Shown here in pieces: positions 50,260 through 62,720 of a stretch of DNA of 64,000 nucleotides (positions are counted from its first letter, which is position 1; each line of letters opens with the position of its first letter). The stretch covers positions 60,387,666-60,451,665 of the forward strand of contig NC_052018.1 of the NCBI RefSeq assembly GCF_015832195.1, in the 5' to 3' direction. Both the position numbers and the translations under genes were made by a program. This stretch comes from Motacilla alba alba (taxonomy: Eukaryota > Chordata > Aves > Passeriformes > Motacillidae). Below the pieces are notes generated by a model. The model worked only from the letters and a program-made list of their open reading frames with translations, was not told where the DNA came from and made no database searches.

Positions 50260-53200
50260 TTCTGCTTAAAGCGGATTAAATTTTATGGCAAAATTTGAGT
50301 GTCTTGAGTTTGAGGAGATGTGAAAAGCCAGTGTCCTCCCTGAAAGTCAAGGAGAGGCTTCTTTTGTAGCTTCACTTGGTAGTGCAGCAGCTTTCTCATT
50401 ACACCTCTCCCTTAGCAGGGCTCTGCGTGGAGAGATGGAAGTTGTTACTTTGCACATGGGGTGCTTTTTTGGAAAGTGAGAACTACACGTTTGGATTCAT
50501 GAGATGAGGAGAGCCACGGAAACCGAAAACCAAACAATCTGCACTTCCAACAGCAGCCAAAGCCAACCCAGCTGGTACCTGCAGTGCCACTTCCTTCTTG
50601 TCACTGCTGGGTTCATCTGGCCATGCTGAATTGTTTTGGTGTGCTGAGGCAGCAGAAGGCTGCCCATTGTCTTTCTGCTATTTGAGTGTGGCAGAACCCT
50701 TGGTAGAGGGTCAGGGAGAGCTGACAGGTTGGGTGAAGAAATGGGGCTTCTGTGGCAGCAGACAGATGGGCTTGCAGCTGTAGACCAATTGTCTTGGTGC
50801 TTTTGCCTCTGGAGCATTATCCAAAACGTCATCATCCCACACGGTGCCTTTCATGGTGCCTGCTGTCAGGAGACCTCTTCTTTCCACAGCTCCTCAGCCT
50901 GCAGAGGTGGGCACTGTGAGACAGGAACCCACACAGTGCATTGGATGAGTAGCTTGGAAGCATTTCTGCATGGCATGTTTTTTCTAGAACAGCTTTGAAT
51001 GGCAACTTCCTGAAAACATGGTTTTTCCATCACCCTTGGAAGAACATAGCATTCTATTGGCCCTGCTAAAGAACTGCAACAACAACTGGAATTTGGTCTC
51101 ACTCTGCCTAGTACCCGTGATCACTCTTTGAGCTCACAAATAGGCTCATCTTATCTCTTTGCTGATGGTCAACAAACAGCGACTGCATGTCCCTGACACC
51201 TGATGCTAAATCCCATATGAGTTGCACAGAGGATTGCATTTTCTCAGTGTAAGTTACTGTGTCTTGGTTTTACTGAGGAAAACCTTTGCTAACATGGCCT
51301 CACTACTTAACCATCTTTGAGTCAGCCTGAATCCCTTTTCTCAGTATGTTTTTGGTGTAATGAATTATCTACCTTCTTCTTACGCTGTTTTTAGCATTCC
51401 TGGTTTCCACCAGTGGTTGTCATAAACTATAACACGAAAGATACGGCAACTTTATCACCAGTCTGTGTGAAAGAGAGTAATGCATTGTGTGAGCACCTGT
51501 AACCCATTTCAGTGCAAAGTCAGATGGGCTAACATAGATTTCCCTTCTTCACCACATGTGCAGAGAAATTTATTTTTGTAACAAAAAACTGTTGACAGTC
51601 ACCTCCTGCACTCCCCTTTTGAACAAACTGCTTCTTAAAAGTATTTTGTAAGAAGTGAGAAGGCGGAGGATGAATGTTCACCAAGCGTGTGTGTGGAGTT
51701 GCAGTTGACTTGGGGCTGAAGTGAGGAAGGTGTAGGGTCCTCACTTGTCTGTTTCAAACATTCTTGATCACCTTTCCTTAATAACCTTTTCAAACAATCT
51801 GGAGGCTGGGCCTTTTGTGCTTACCTGGGACATATTACACAAAAGCAAAACAAGCTATTCTGTTTCCTGCTTGTGTCTTGGTTGTGTCAAAATGCACTGC
51901 ACCAGATAGGCCCCACCGTTCTTTACAGCCAGAGTATCCTGGAGGGAAAAACCCCCAAAGCTGATTGCTTTCTTTGTTTTTAGCTGAAAGATTTCTCCAT
52001 AATGCAGCTGTCTTGTCAAAAGACACTCCTCAAGACTTTACAGTTTGGAGGTATTGAATGTTCCTGATGGATCCTTTAAAGTGTTTCAAAGTGCATAATT
52101 GGGGCACTTGAGCATAAAACTACAATTATACACTTGTGTGTTAATTTTGTGTACAGATAGATATTACTTCAGTCTGGACATAAATGAAAAGGAAGCATTT
52201 TCTTGTGAGTGTAAGAATCTGTTTTGTGAATGTTTAAACAAAATAGGTGTTCAGGATAATAGCCCAAAACAACCACACTTGGGGGCAGGGGGGCTTGAGC
52301 TTTCCAGAAAGGAAGGAGCCATGCATGGATATACTGGAGAGGCTCAGATGCTTTGAAAGAGTAGCAGGTATTATGAACATTTACAGATGGAGTACAATAT
52401 TGGAGTTAAATTTAGTTGCAGTATTAATTAAAAAAAAATCTAGTAGTTTTGTGGAATGAGTGTATGAATTTGGTGGTTGATTATTCACAGGTTTTTAAGT
52501 TGCCAATTTTCAATTAAGCAAAACAGATAATTTTTGATAAGTGATGTTAGGACTTTAAAGGTTCTCGTTTGTTTTTCTGTTCCATTTTGAGTATAATGTT
52601 ACATGAATTGGATTAACTGTATCCAGATACTTACATTTAGCAGATGTTTCTAAAACTTACTTGTGGTAACTGATATGAGGAATAATTTACAATAATCATC
52701 TTATTTTGAGTATAATAAAACTGTAATTATTTTTTAAATTATGATGTGCTATATGGTTTCAGCTATGAATTTATAAGATAGATGTCTTTGATGTTTCTGT
52801 CAGGGTTCTTTTGATGTTTTCCAGTGCTAAGTAATAGGTCAAATTAAATAATAGAAATGGAATAAATCAAATATCTGAACTCTGCATCTACAAGGAATGA
52901 TTTGAAAGTTTTCTTTTAAAAATACTTGCAGGAATATTTGAAATCACAGTTGTTATGTAAGTACTTCTATTTAAGAGGCTGATTTGGTTTTTATCTGTTC
53001 CCAGTAGGAAAAAGGAAAGAAAAGCCAAGAAAAGCCAATCAAAGATTTACATTCTTCCTTTTTTAAAAATTGTTTTGGTTGGTTGGTTTTGGTTTTATTG
53101 GTGGTGCACTTTGGTCAAATTCATCTAAAGAAGAAGGGTTTCTGATAGGAGTAGCTCTGTATTTCTTGTTTTTCTAAGCCAGCATAAGTACCTTCAAAAG

Positions 53201-53330
53201 AATATTGAAGAACTGTGCCACAGGAATGGGATCTGATCTTGTGCAGTTAATGCTATGCTGCAGGATAATAAATTATCCTGGATGGGTAGAGATGTAATCA
53301 AACTTTCTTACCGTTAGTTCAGCCAGTCAT
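50260..53330. other. Intron, nothing recognised
   Basis: Between about 50500 and 51110 the sequence is less AT-rich and has several overlapping open frames of up to 112 codons, none with a recognised motif. The remainder is AT-rich intron. Confidence 0.5.
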
Positions 53331-53340
53331 TCTCTTTGCC

Positions 53341-53823
53341 TCAGGATTCCTTGCTGTAGGGAATTTTTGGTGTCAGATGAAAAGTTTGATTTTGATCTTC
53401 TTCCAGAAAAAAACTAGAAGAATTTGGACTGTAGAAATGACTAGATTTATCACAGATATTGCTGAACCTAAATGATAGATATGGGAGGTCATCCTTTTTC
53501 TTGGTGTGTTGACCAACCTCCTGTGCTGTGGACACTACTTGGGGATTCAAATCCATAATGGGAACACAAAGAGCTGTAAATCTGTTCTGTCGTTGCAAGT
53601 TTTTGTTGATTAAAAGAGTGATATCCTGTAACACAGTGAAGGACCAGAACAGATGACTTGCTGGTCTTCTGTTTGTGGGGGTTAACTCAAAAATGGTGCC
53701 TTTGTCAAAGGTGTCTGGGCTAAAACCAGAGAGGTTCTCTGTTAAGGACCAGAAATTTGGTGCACCCCTTTTCAGATAACTTTGTACTAAGACACTACTC
53801 AACTGGAGTATAGAGTCATACAA
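53341..53823 (-). other. 160-codon open frame beside CR1
   Basis: One of the longest uninterrupted minus-strand frames in the window. It starts inside the end of the CR1 copy and runs to a TGA at 53341. The translation (for example LTENLSGFSPDTFDKGTIFE, then DLNPQVVSTAQEVGQ) has a natural-looking residue mix but matches no domain I know. There is no promoter, Kozak context or splice evidence. It may be part of an old pseudogene or a chance frame. Confidence 0.15.
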
Positions 53824-54530
53824 TGGTCTGGGTCAGGAGGGACTTTAAAGATCATCAAATTTCAACCACCCTGCCATGGGCAGGGGCACTGCTCCACTAG
53901 ACCAGGTTGCTCAAAGTTCCATTCAGCACTTCCAGGGATGTGGAAGCACATCTTCCTCAACTTCCCTGGGCAACCTGTTCCTGTGCTTCACCATCCTCAC
54001 AGTAAAGAATTCCTTCCTAATAACTAATCTGAACCTCCCTTCTTTCAGTTTGAAGCCATGCCCTGTTGTCCTGTCACTACATGCTGTTGTACAAAAGCCA
54101 TCTGCAGCTGTCTTTTAGAGTCCCTTTATGTACTGGCAGGCTGCTACTCGGCCTCCCTGGAGCCCTCTCTTCTCCAAGCTGAATGGTCCCAGCTTTCTTA
54201 CCCTTCCTCATAGCACAGATGCATGAGCCCCTCAATCATCTTTGTGGCCCTTTGTTGAACTCTCTCCAATATGTCTCTCTTGTACTGGGGAGCCCAGAGC
54301 TGGACACAGTCCTCCAGAGTAGAGTGGAAGCACCCCTCCGGACCTGCTGTCAGTACTTTGTGTAATGCAGCCCAGGATACCATTAGCTCTCTTTGTGGGA
54401 AGGGCACATTGCTGGCTCATGTTCAACTTGGTGTCCACCAGGACCTTCAGGTCCTTCTCTGCCAAGTTGTTTTCCAGCTGGGTGGCCTCCACCATATATT
54501 GGTGCCTGAGGTTGTTCCTCCATAGGTGCA
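53812..54530 (-). mobile_element. CR1 LINE, bird type, 5'-truncated
   Basis: CR1 is the main non-LTR retrotransposon of birds. On the + strand the copy begins with the reversed 3' terminus (ATAGAGTCATACAATGG, a decayed ATTCTATG repeat). It then shows the standard antisense order: GGACTTTAAAGATCATC, CCTGCCATGGGCAGGGG, CAACCTGTTCCTGTGCTTCA, TCTTTCAGTTTGAAGCCATG. Read on the minus strand, it translates to the end of the reverse-transcriptase [13 protein letters not shown], then [20 protein letters not shown], then ATKMIEGL. There are frameshifts and stops, and the 5' end is cut inside ORF2, so it is dead. About 720 bp remain, typical for 5'-truncated CR1. Confidence 0.93.
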
Positions 54531-55702
54531 GGATAGCAGTGAAGGAAGAAGAGCAGCTGTCAGGGAAAGAGGGTGTGCACTGTAAGGGTCTGTGAAGCCC
54601 TGTGTGGATCTGGACAAGTTTAGATGGAAAGAAGAGAAAGGCTTAGCTTGCTTAAGAGTGCATGGCGTTGCTCCCTGAGGAAGATCTTTTATATTCTTCT
54701 CCTGCTGTTTTAAGAGATACGGTGAAGAGCTCTGAATGATCTCAAATGATTTAGTTCTGAAAGCCATTTAGTTTAGGAATGCTAAAGACAGTATTCATCA
54801 AGATTGATATCTTTGGAGGAGAACATGAATTAATTAAAAAGCACCCTTTTCTCTCGAAAGACTGGAAGAAATAAAGAAAACTCAAGGGTGTGCAAGATGC
54901 CAGGGAAGCAATGATAAACAGGGTGTGTGCACATTCTGCCTTTTCTTACTGCTGAGATTAAAGAATGTTTGCAATTTTTCCTCCTACCAAGACTATGTGC
55001 CAGAAGAAATGTAGAGTGAAAGCTATTTTACTGAGGGATTTTTCAGTCTCTAGTTAAGTGTTAGGGGTCTCTCTGTGTATAAAGGCATAAAATTGGAGGA
55101 TTATTCATGCAGCTGGATTACCTGCTATTCAAACTCAACCCATACCTCTCATTTGTGCTCCCTGCTTTAGAAGATTTGAATGGCATTGCAGAATTTGTCT
55201 GAAGAAATGTATTTCTCTGTATTTTTTAAACCATATTTTATTTTAATCACCATTTAAGAAATAGTGGTCAAAATCGTTACAAATTTCCTGGAAAATAAAT
55301 GGCAACTAGAGGATTTGGGGATCAAAGATCACTGTTTATTCCATTCATGGATGCTCAAGAAGTGCCCTGTAATAAATTACTTGTTATATGATTAAAAATC
55401 ATTTAAATATAGGCTTTTGCATTTTTCTGGCATTTCATAGGTGAATTTCATGCTACTCACACAGCATGACATGAGGTTTGCTACAAGTTTTTTACTGAAG
55501 CTGCAATCATCAGAATCACCAGAGATCAGTTTGTGACAGTTGTGATGTGCTTTTCCTTCTGTTGGTTTGTAAAGTGCAAATCTATTACTTAAGCAGATTA
55601 CATGATTCCTTTTAATTCTTTTGATTACTTTTTTTTAAAAAAGGAAGGGAGGCAGAGTATAAGAATAGATATCTTACCTGACTCATCACTTGAGACTGTG
55701 TG

Positions 55703-55719
55703 AGTGTGTGTGTGTGTGT
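55703..55719 (+). repeat. Short (GT)n microsatellite
   Basis: GAGTGTGTGTGTGTGTGTA, eight dinucleotide units. Ordinary. Confidence 0.9.
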
Positions 55720-55729
55720 AGGCACTATG

Positions 55730-57090
55730 ATTTCTCTCTATTTGTAGTGCAGTGTATCAAAATAGCATTTCCAAAAACAATTCTGTTGCAAATTTTTAGT
55801 TTTCTCTATAGTGTCGGTCTGAGAGCATAGACACAGCAATGTGGAAATCTCTTACTGGAAATTAGCATATTTTCATCCCTTAACTTGCAGAATGGACCAA
55901 ATGTTGCATTAGTTCAAGCTGTAATGCACTGTGCAAATCAACACTATTGTAGGAAAAATTTCTTCCTTTTGTTTCTAGACTCAGCTGTTTACCTCTCCCT
56001 TGAAACTAATTTTAGCTCATCTGAAACATGCAAATTTTTTGTTTTTGTTTGTTTGTTTGTTGTTTTTAGGGGAAAGTGGGAGTGGGAGGTGGTTGTGATA
56101 TTGGCATAGATTTAGCATTTACAGCTGAGGTAGTTTTCATCAATTTCTGACAGGGGAATCAAAGTGTTCTTTTTTGGAAGGAGAGATATTGCTTTTCCGT
56201 ATAAATGATTGACTATTTTGTGGCAGTAGTCTTTATTTATTTGGCTCTCATCATGAAGAATAGCAAACTTATTCAAAATCTCAGTACATCAAAAATATGT
56301 CAATACATAAAACATAAGTACTATTCCATACTACAATCTATGCAAAAAACTATGTTAATAAGATGTGAAGGTTGCACAGCTAAGAAGTCAGAAAACATAA
56401 ATGATAAGATTCTAGCAGCCACAGTAACTAAGCCACATTTCACATCCTCTGTGTTTTATGAAATGCCTTTGACAACATAAATCAGAAAGAGAAGGTGCTA
56501 TATATGTGTAACACGGCTCAGTTAATGTTGCTTTTGGAACTTTAGCATCTGTATTTTCTGACTGGAGAGTTCCTTAATCATGTAATCTTAGGTATTCTAC
56601 ACTTTTTTTTTTTTCGGTAGGTTGGTTTGGGGCTTTTTTAGGAGAGGAAAATTGCCTGTATTAATAATTGGTTAGCTCATGTTGCTTTGATTTAAGCTAC
56701 AGTAAAAGGGAGCACCTTATGACAGGTACATATGTGATGCCATATACGTGTCACTGACAAGTGGTGTAATTGTGCTGCTGTGTTCTTCCTGGGGAAAAGG
56801 GGATTGCGGGCATGTGTGAGTCCTGTCCTTTCTGTAGTACTGGGTATGACTGCATTGCAGACTGCAGCGTCTTGTGAAGATGGTTGAGCTACCTTTTTTA
56901 ATGAACTGGCTTGTGTACAAGAAGCAGTCTGGCTACAAGAGTGTGGATCTCCCTTTGACCTAATTCACCCTTCTGTGGAGCACGGCAAATTAGCTGAGCA
57001 CAGCTTTTGGTGTAGGCTCCTGCCAGTGTCTGAGCTAGTTTGCAGATCTGTGTGCTGCACTGCAGTCTTCAACATAGGCATGCATTTAAT
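55730..57090. other. Intron, nothing recognised
   Basis: AT-rich intron with a GTTTGTTTGTTTGTT tract at about 56045-56060 and a T-run at 56603-56614. No gene or repeat family is supported. Confidence 0.55.
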
Positions 57091-57109
57091 GACTCTGCAA
57101 AATCCACTA

Positions 57110-57230
57110 CCTTGCAAGTTCTGGAATGGGGATTATTGTTCTGTGACACAGAAACATGCTTTTTATGCTTTTGCTTCCTTGCTCTGGGTCACAGGGTGGA
57201 CCAGTATCAGGCCTATATTTTAAAGGCTCT
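57110..57230 (-). repeat. Possible MIR/CORE fragment, antisense
   Basis: GGGGATTATTGTTCTGTGAC, then CTTGCTCTGGGTCACAGGG, recalls the antisense CORE of MIR elements, where a gap-rich 'gctcagggtcacac' segment is expected. The flanking tRNA-like part is not convincing, so this is a weak call. Confidence 0.25.
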
Positions 57231-58329
57231 TAATAGGATGTTTAAGTTCATACTTCAGTGTAAAGGCAAGCAGTGTAGGAGAGACAGTAACACAGGTGAA
57301 CATTGTGACCAATGTATTGTCAAAAGGTCAAAGCTAAGTGATAAGAAGTAATAGAATTTATAGAATGTATGAATAAAATGCCGTAGCATCAGGATTTTAG
57401 ATCTACCTCTGATTAACAGCCTTGACATTAACACCCAACTTTCTACCTGGTTTCCTTTTAGATTTTTTCTTTTTTGTCATTCAGTGAGAAGGATTTTTAG
57501 CCTGCATTAAGGCTGTGTGCACAAGCATGCTGGGGTTGAACACGTTGATTTGAGACAGGAGACCGTGCTGCCCTAACTGTGACAGAATATTCTATTGAAC
57601 GTGTGCCAGAGGATTTCCTTATGCTGTATAAGCATATTATATTTTTCTTCTTTCTCTAATTCAGCTGAACATACAGATGAAGACCTGGGCTTATGTGAAT
57701 TTGAAAGTTCTTGATATGAACCAGACCTTTTTGTAAAGTGTGTGAAAGTCAAGGAGTTAGTTTCCTGTTACAGTTTTCTATTGCAAAGTATGGAGAAGTG
57801 CATGGTTTGAATATTTGGAGGAAAATACTTAGGGTTTGGCAGAGGTCTGACTTTGGAAATCTAAAACTGAAGCAGAAGTTGTTTCAGGAATCACAAGTGT
57901 TTCATTTGAAGGTTGGATAGTAACTGAGTGACATCTTCCTTTATAGTTATAACTGAATTGATCACTGTACAATTAAAGTAATTAGAATTAAATACTTTAA
58001 CCTTTCATTAACTGAAGGAATGCGCTGTTTTACTCCTAGAGTAAAGTACCAGGTGGTAGGGTTTTATTTTTCTGAGAATGCCCTTCACTATACATTTTAT
58101 ATTTCTAATTTCTATGTAATTACAGTGTTACAGGTGTTAAGAAAGTGGAATGTTACTGATGATTATATTGCTCAGGATGGTACTTGTTTCACAATATTCT
58201 GTCTCACTGTTCCTCAGCAAAGTTGGCCACTGTAGTGCCACTGTAGAACCATGTAGTGCCATCCTTTCTTCTGAGTAGCACCCCTGCCCCTGAGGTTCAG
58301 TTTTTCTTCTCTCTGTAAACCGGGCTTAA

Positions 58330-58605
58330 TGCTGATCAGGCCAGACAGACCTCTTTCCCCCCAGATTTTTGTACCATGACACTGTGGTCCACAGCTTCCA
58401 GATTGTGTTGTTGCCTTTTACCGGTATCATCCAGCGTAATCGATAGCCAATACCGTGCCTCACTTTTTGGACACCCAATAGATTTCAGGGAGAAGCAAGG
58501 ATGTAGCCAGGGCTCTTCCCCTGTAGTGAGCATGTCATGGTACCTGATGTGTTCAGGTGGATCTCGGAGCGACTGCACAGAGCTTTTTGTGATAGGGGCT
58601 GTGTA
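58330..58605. other. CpG-retaining block of unknown origin
   Basis: About eight CpGs lie in 270 bases (AAACCGGGC, TTACCGGTATC, CAGCGTAATCGATAG, TACCGTGCC, TCTCGGAGCGACT), against very few on either side. A minus-strand frame of 80 codons (58578-58336) crosses it and reads, for example, SEARYWLSITLDDTGKRQ. I recognise neither a gene nor a transposon. It may be a regulatory element or a relatively recent insertion. Confidence 0.25.
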
Positions 58606-59849
58606 AAGCTTCTTCCATTATTGACTGGATTTAGCCATCAGGATGGTGTAAAAGGGCAGTAGCTGCATATTGCTAGTATTGTTAGTGTACCTATGCTAAC
58701 ACACTAATTCTGTTACATTTTAATTTTAAAAATTATTATAATGACTCTAATGCTGTCTAATGATCCTTCTTCTTTTACATCAGTCATGGATTGCACCTGA
58801 AAAAATTGCTTAAAACTTCCATTTCTATCAAGGTATTACCTGGGAAAAGAATGCCTGCCACCAAATCTCTTATTCAAACAAGAATTAAAGATAATGGGCT
58901 AAGTTATAGGTTTAATTGGATTTGCCCCATCTCTTCACATTGGCTGCCAATTTTGTTCCTTCTATTCTCATCCTTTCTCTGTTTGTGTTCAGAGTGGAGT
59001 AATCAGTTATGATCAGTCATACTTCTCCCAAAATAATGCTATTTATACTGTGCAAGTCAGATAGTAGTCCAAGGCAACTATTACAGTTTCTGTGCTTCCC
59101 TAGAAATAGATTCAGACTCAGGTCTCTTCTCTCTTCATCTGTCCCCAGAACATCTGCACTACCACAGGCATGATGAAATTCACCAAATTTCATCTCCTGC
59201 ATTGTGTGGCCACAAAAAATTTGTGTGTAAGGGAGAAGGGGAGGGAGGGTTTCCTCTATGAGGAAAGAGGATGCTTGGGTCATTCACTCCAAGCATTGTA
59301 AGTAATTGGCTTTAGATTTGTTTTGTTCTGGGGAGATTTTAATTAATCTTTTTTTTGTATGCTGTTTAATAAACATTTGTCCATAAGCAGCATCTTGTGA
59401 TCCCCATCAGTAAAGCAGGTGGATTCATTTGCATGTTGTTGTTTGTAATTTATTTAAATAGAGGCAGTGGTGATGAGTCTCTGCACTGAAGAGAGCAGCA
59501 TCCAGACATACATGTAGCATTATGACTATTGCTGTATTTAGGTGGTGGTGTTTGGTTGTTTTTTTAAAACAGTTTGAATTGGGAGGATATGGAGGAAAAT
59601 TCTAAGATTAGCAACTAATATATAATATCAGAAGAAGAGCCTGGTACCCATTCTTAAACCAGTGTCTGAAAGCAGATTGCTTAGGGAAATATTTAAGAGA
59701 ATGGAGCAGTCTCAGAGCTTTGGCAGTCAAGGTGTTACTGCCTCTTCAGGTTGCTTGCACTTGTTACTAAGTATCTTGCAGACCAAAGTTTCATTGTCTT
59801 CTCTGGGGACTGTCTTCTGCAAAGAGGTGAGAACATAGTCGTGGCTTTA

Positions 59850-60480
59850 TCGGGGCAGATCAAGGTTCATGCAGCCCCATATATCCTGCCTCCAGTAGAG
59901 GCTTTAATTGGATGCCTGGAGGAGAGTCAGAACAAAGCAAGCATGTGGTACTTTCCCCAGTACTCTTCAAGCCTCCAGCTATTTTCACTTCAGGGACTTC
60001 CTGAGCCAGATGTGGCTCTATAAATTTGGTAACCCTCAGAGGATGTCTCTTTTGTGAACTTGTCCAGTCTTTGCTTGAGCCCACATAAACTTTCAGCTTT
60101 CAAAACATCAATTTGGCAAGGAGTTCTAAACATCTGCTACCTCTGTGACTAGAAAACCTGTTTCCCTCTTGTTTTGAAGTTTGCTTCTGCTATTGAATGC
60201 ATCCTAATTGTTGTTGGACAAGATGCTTTTGTAGTTTTCCATCATGTTCCTACTTCTTGGTGTATTTTCCATCCTCAAAGGGTTACAGATGCTTTTTATG
60301 GAAACTGTTCTATACCTATGATGATTCTTGCTGCATTTCCCTGAATCTTTTTGTTTGACCCTTCCTAGTAAGTCCAAAAAGTCAGTAGAGAGGGATTTTC
60401 TTTTGCTGTGTTGATGTTTCTTAAATCTCATCTTCATTTTTCTCTGTCCTGATTTGTCCAGAATAGTCATCAGTGTTATG
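59850..60480 (-). mobile_element. Ancient CR1 LINE, 3' end
   Basis: The + strand reads, in antisense order of an ancient sauropsid CR1: AGGGACTTCCTGAGCCAG, GTGAACTTGTCCAGTC, AATTTGGCAAGGAGTTCT, then TTCCATCATGTTCC and CATTTCCCTGAATC. These are the 3' untranslated region and last part of ORF2. It is older and more diverged than the copy at 53.8 kb. It probably belongs to the same insertion as the ORF1/endonuclease remnants that follow in the correct order up to 62450. Confidence 0.65.
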
Positions 60481-60599
60481 TAGTCTTAAATTACTCAAAT
60501 TTCTGACTTTTCTTTTTGAGCCATACTGCAATTCTCACCTACCAAGGCAGCGCCAATTTAGAGGCTGTATATGGTCATTAGTAATTCAGCTTTTTGAAT

Positions 60600-61560
60600 T
60601 TGATTAGACCTCTGGAGTGATACTTTATGGTCCCAAGCCACTTCTGACTGTTCATTTGTCATTTTATTCCATGAAAAGTCCTGTCAGATTCAGAGACATT
60701 TATCAAGTTCTTCACAAAGGACTCCAGCATGGGAACACCCCAAGATTTTTCCACAGTGCACACCAGAGCCAAAGATTTCATTAAGCTTCTCTGTGATGGC
60801 GTTGTGCTCTCTGTATCTCCCCTTATACCTTCATCATCATTTGTCACTTCAGACTCTGGCAGACCTCCTACTTCTGATGTGTTTGAAGAAATGAATCATT
60901 ACTCACTTGATTCCCTTTTCTAGCTGTTCCAACAGTTCTTACAGTCCTGTCTTATTACATTTGAAGTGCCAGAGTTTACAGTCTTTTCTGTTTTCCTCAT
61001 TTGGACCTGGCGCTGGCTTATTGAAGGGGATGCCTTTTTGCCTCTGGAAGGCTGCAGTGAGCCTTGCTGGTGTCCCTTTGCTCTTATCAAATCTTTCTGA
61101 ATGGGTGGTGAATATTGTTTCTGTGCTTTCCATGTGGTTATTGTTAAACAGCTTTGATGCTGCCAGTCAGATTTTATTTCTCATAGCTGTCTGAGACTCC
61201 TTTTAACAAGCTTTGTCATTTTTGTGTAGTTATACTTTTTGAAGCTAAGCACGACAGAAGTAGATTCCTTGGGTTTGATTGTTCCTGTAGGGATGCTCAA
61301 TTTAACTCCTTTGTGGTCAGTGATGCACAGTGGTTCTGCAGCTGCAGGATGCAGTAGTAGATGATTCTTGCTGCTCTGGACTGAGCCAAAAGCAGTGGCT
61401 TCTCGTGCAGGTTCCTTAAGCAGCAGTTTCAACCTTTGAGAATTATCTGATACTTTGGTCTCAGCTTTGTAGTCTGCTTACTCAGTCTGTCTGGGGGGAG
61501 TTGAAATCTCCCCCTAATCAATCTTGTGGCATGCCTTTTGCTGATCTTGCTAGTGTGCTG
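60600..61560 (-). mobile_element. Ancient CR1: endonuclease C-terminus and linker
   Basis: Read on the minus strand, 61432-61181 gives KLLLKEPAREA, then AAEPLCITDHKGVKLSIP, then VLSFKKYNYTKMTKLVKRSL. This follows the CR1 endonuclease C-terminus: EEPTR, the SDH catalytic motif (here TDH), then the 'F++A.+.KL..LV' linker. Further on, at about 60940-60860, HFFKHIRSRR matches the 'GFF+YI.SKR' linker before reverse transcriptase. Stops and frame changes interrupt it. Near 61480-61520 the + strand has GAGTTGAAATCTCCCCC, the antisense of the 'GDFN' endonuclease motif. The reverse-transcriptase core that should follow is mostly missing before 60480. Confidence 0.65.
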
Positions 61561-61899
61561 CTGTCAGCGTTGTTGTGGTCCAGCCATGCATGGTGGTTCC
61601 AGCACTCAATCTTCTTTGTCTGACCAAGCTCCAGACCTCTGCTGCGTGGTGAGGTGGAGTTTTAGTTAGATTAGTTTTTAAATGCTATGTAGCATATAAT
61701 GTTACTTTGTTATTAGCTGTCTTCTCCCTGAATTTGTATCCTAGGATGATGCCTACTAGTCGCCCCACAAATTTTTTCCTTTTTACTGTATTTCTTATAT
61801 GACCACTATTAGTGCTTTTGTTTGCAATTTGATGTTCAAGTGATCCAGTCCACCCCTCTTTGTGTAGAAGTCCATGTATTGTTAGAATTTCCTATTGCC

Positions 61900-62450
61900 A
61901 CTCTACTTCCTCTGCAGTCACTGCATGTCCATTTTTCTTTCTTTGATTCTTCTCAGCATCTTCACTTGATGTACCAGAATCTCTATGTCTTCATTTGACA
62001 TAGCAATACCACACTTTTTAACCATATGTTCTTTTAAACCCCTTCTTCATTTTAAAATTTCATTTTCTTGCGCTTTATGTGCCAGTGACCTGGCTCCTGT
62101 GTTCAGGTGAACTCCAGCTCTCCCGTGCAAGTATCTTTATTCTAGAAATATTCTGGTTGCTCATGCATCTGATAATTTGCTTTGTTACCATCCAGTCAAT
62201 TGGGCATTCAAGTTCTCTTTTTTTTTCCTTTTTTTTCTAGCAGCCAATATTTTGCTGTCTGGACATCTTTTCTTTTCTTCCCAGTGTACCTGGAACCCAG
62301 ATGGACCACAACATAGGTTTCTCCTCAGCATTTCGTAGGAACCAGTCCAGGCTCTGTGACCTTTGCAGATGATGGGCAAATCCCCATGTGGTCTTCTGTC
62401 AGATCCCAGACTCCAGCTGTCTGTTTGCCTGATGATATTCCAACACACCC
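61900..62450 (-). mobile_element. Ancient CR1: ORF1 esterase-like remnant
   Basis: Minus-strand translation from 62448 shows GDLPIICKGHRAWTGSYEML, then EEKPMLWSIWVPGTLGRKEK (two frames). It corresponds to the 'EEP.VVVHVGTNDIG+GR' block of the SGNH-esterase domain in CR1 ORF1. Further on, about 62140-62090 reads GRAGVHLNTGARSLAHK, matching the closing 'DG.HL...G...LA' motif of that domain. It lies upstream, in the element's sense, of the endonuclease remnant, as expected for a CR1. It is broken by frameshifts and stops and cannot be functional. Confidence 0.5.
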
Positions 62451-62718
62451 TTTTTAGTTTGCATTACAAAGGCCCCATTTATGCATCATCGGGGAGAGGG
62501 TATTTGTCAGAAAGGGTTGCTTTGGTCACATGGAAACATTCAACTGCTTGTGAAATGATGGGAGAGGAAATGGAAGTGAAGGCAAAGAGAGCAAGTGCAG
62601 GAGTGGGGTTACGCTGCTGACCTTAGGAGTAACCAAGAGGTAGGACTACCAACTTCTGGCAGAAGTAATAGGAGCAGATCAAATTGTGATAATAAAAACA
62701 GCCTAAGCAGGTGTTTAA

Positions 62719-62720
<2 letters not shown>

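Noticed and set aside
54183..54767. Several open frames of 60-106 codons on both strands
   Set aside because: Those in the minus sense are remnants of the CR1 reverse-transcriptase ORF; those on the + strand are its antisense. None is an independent gene.
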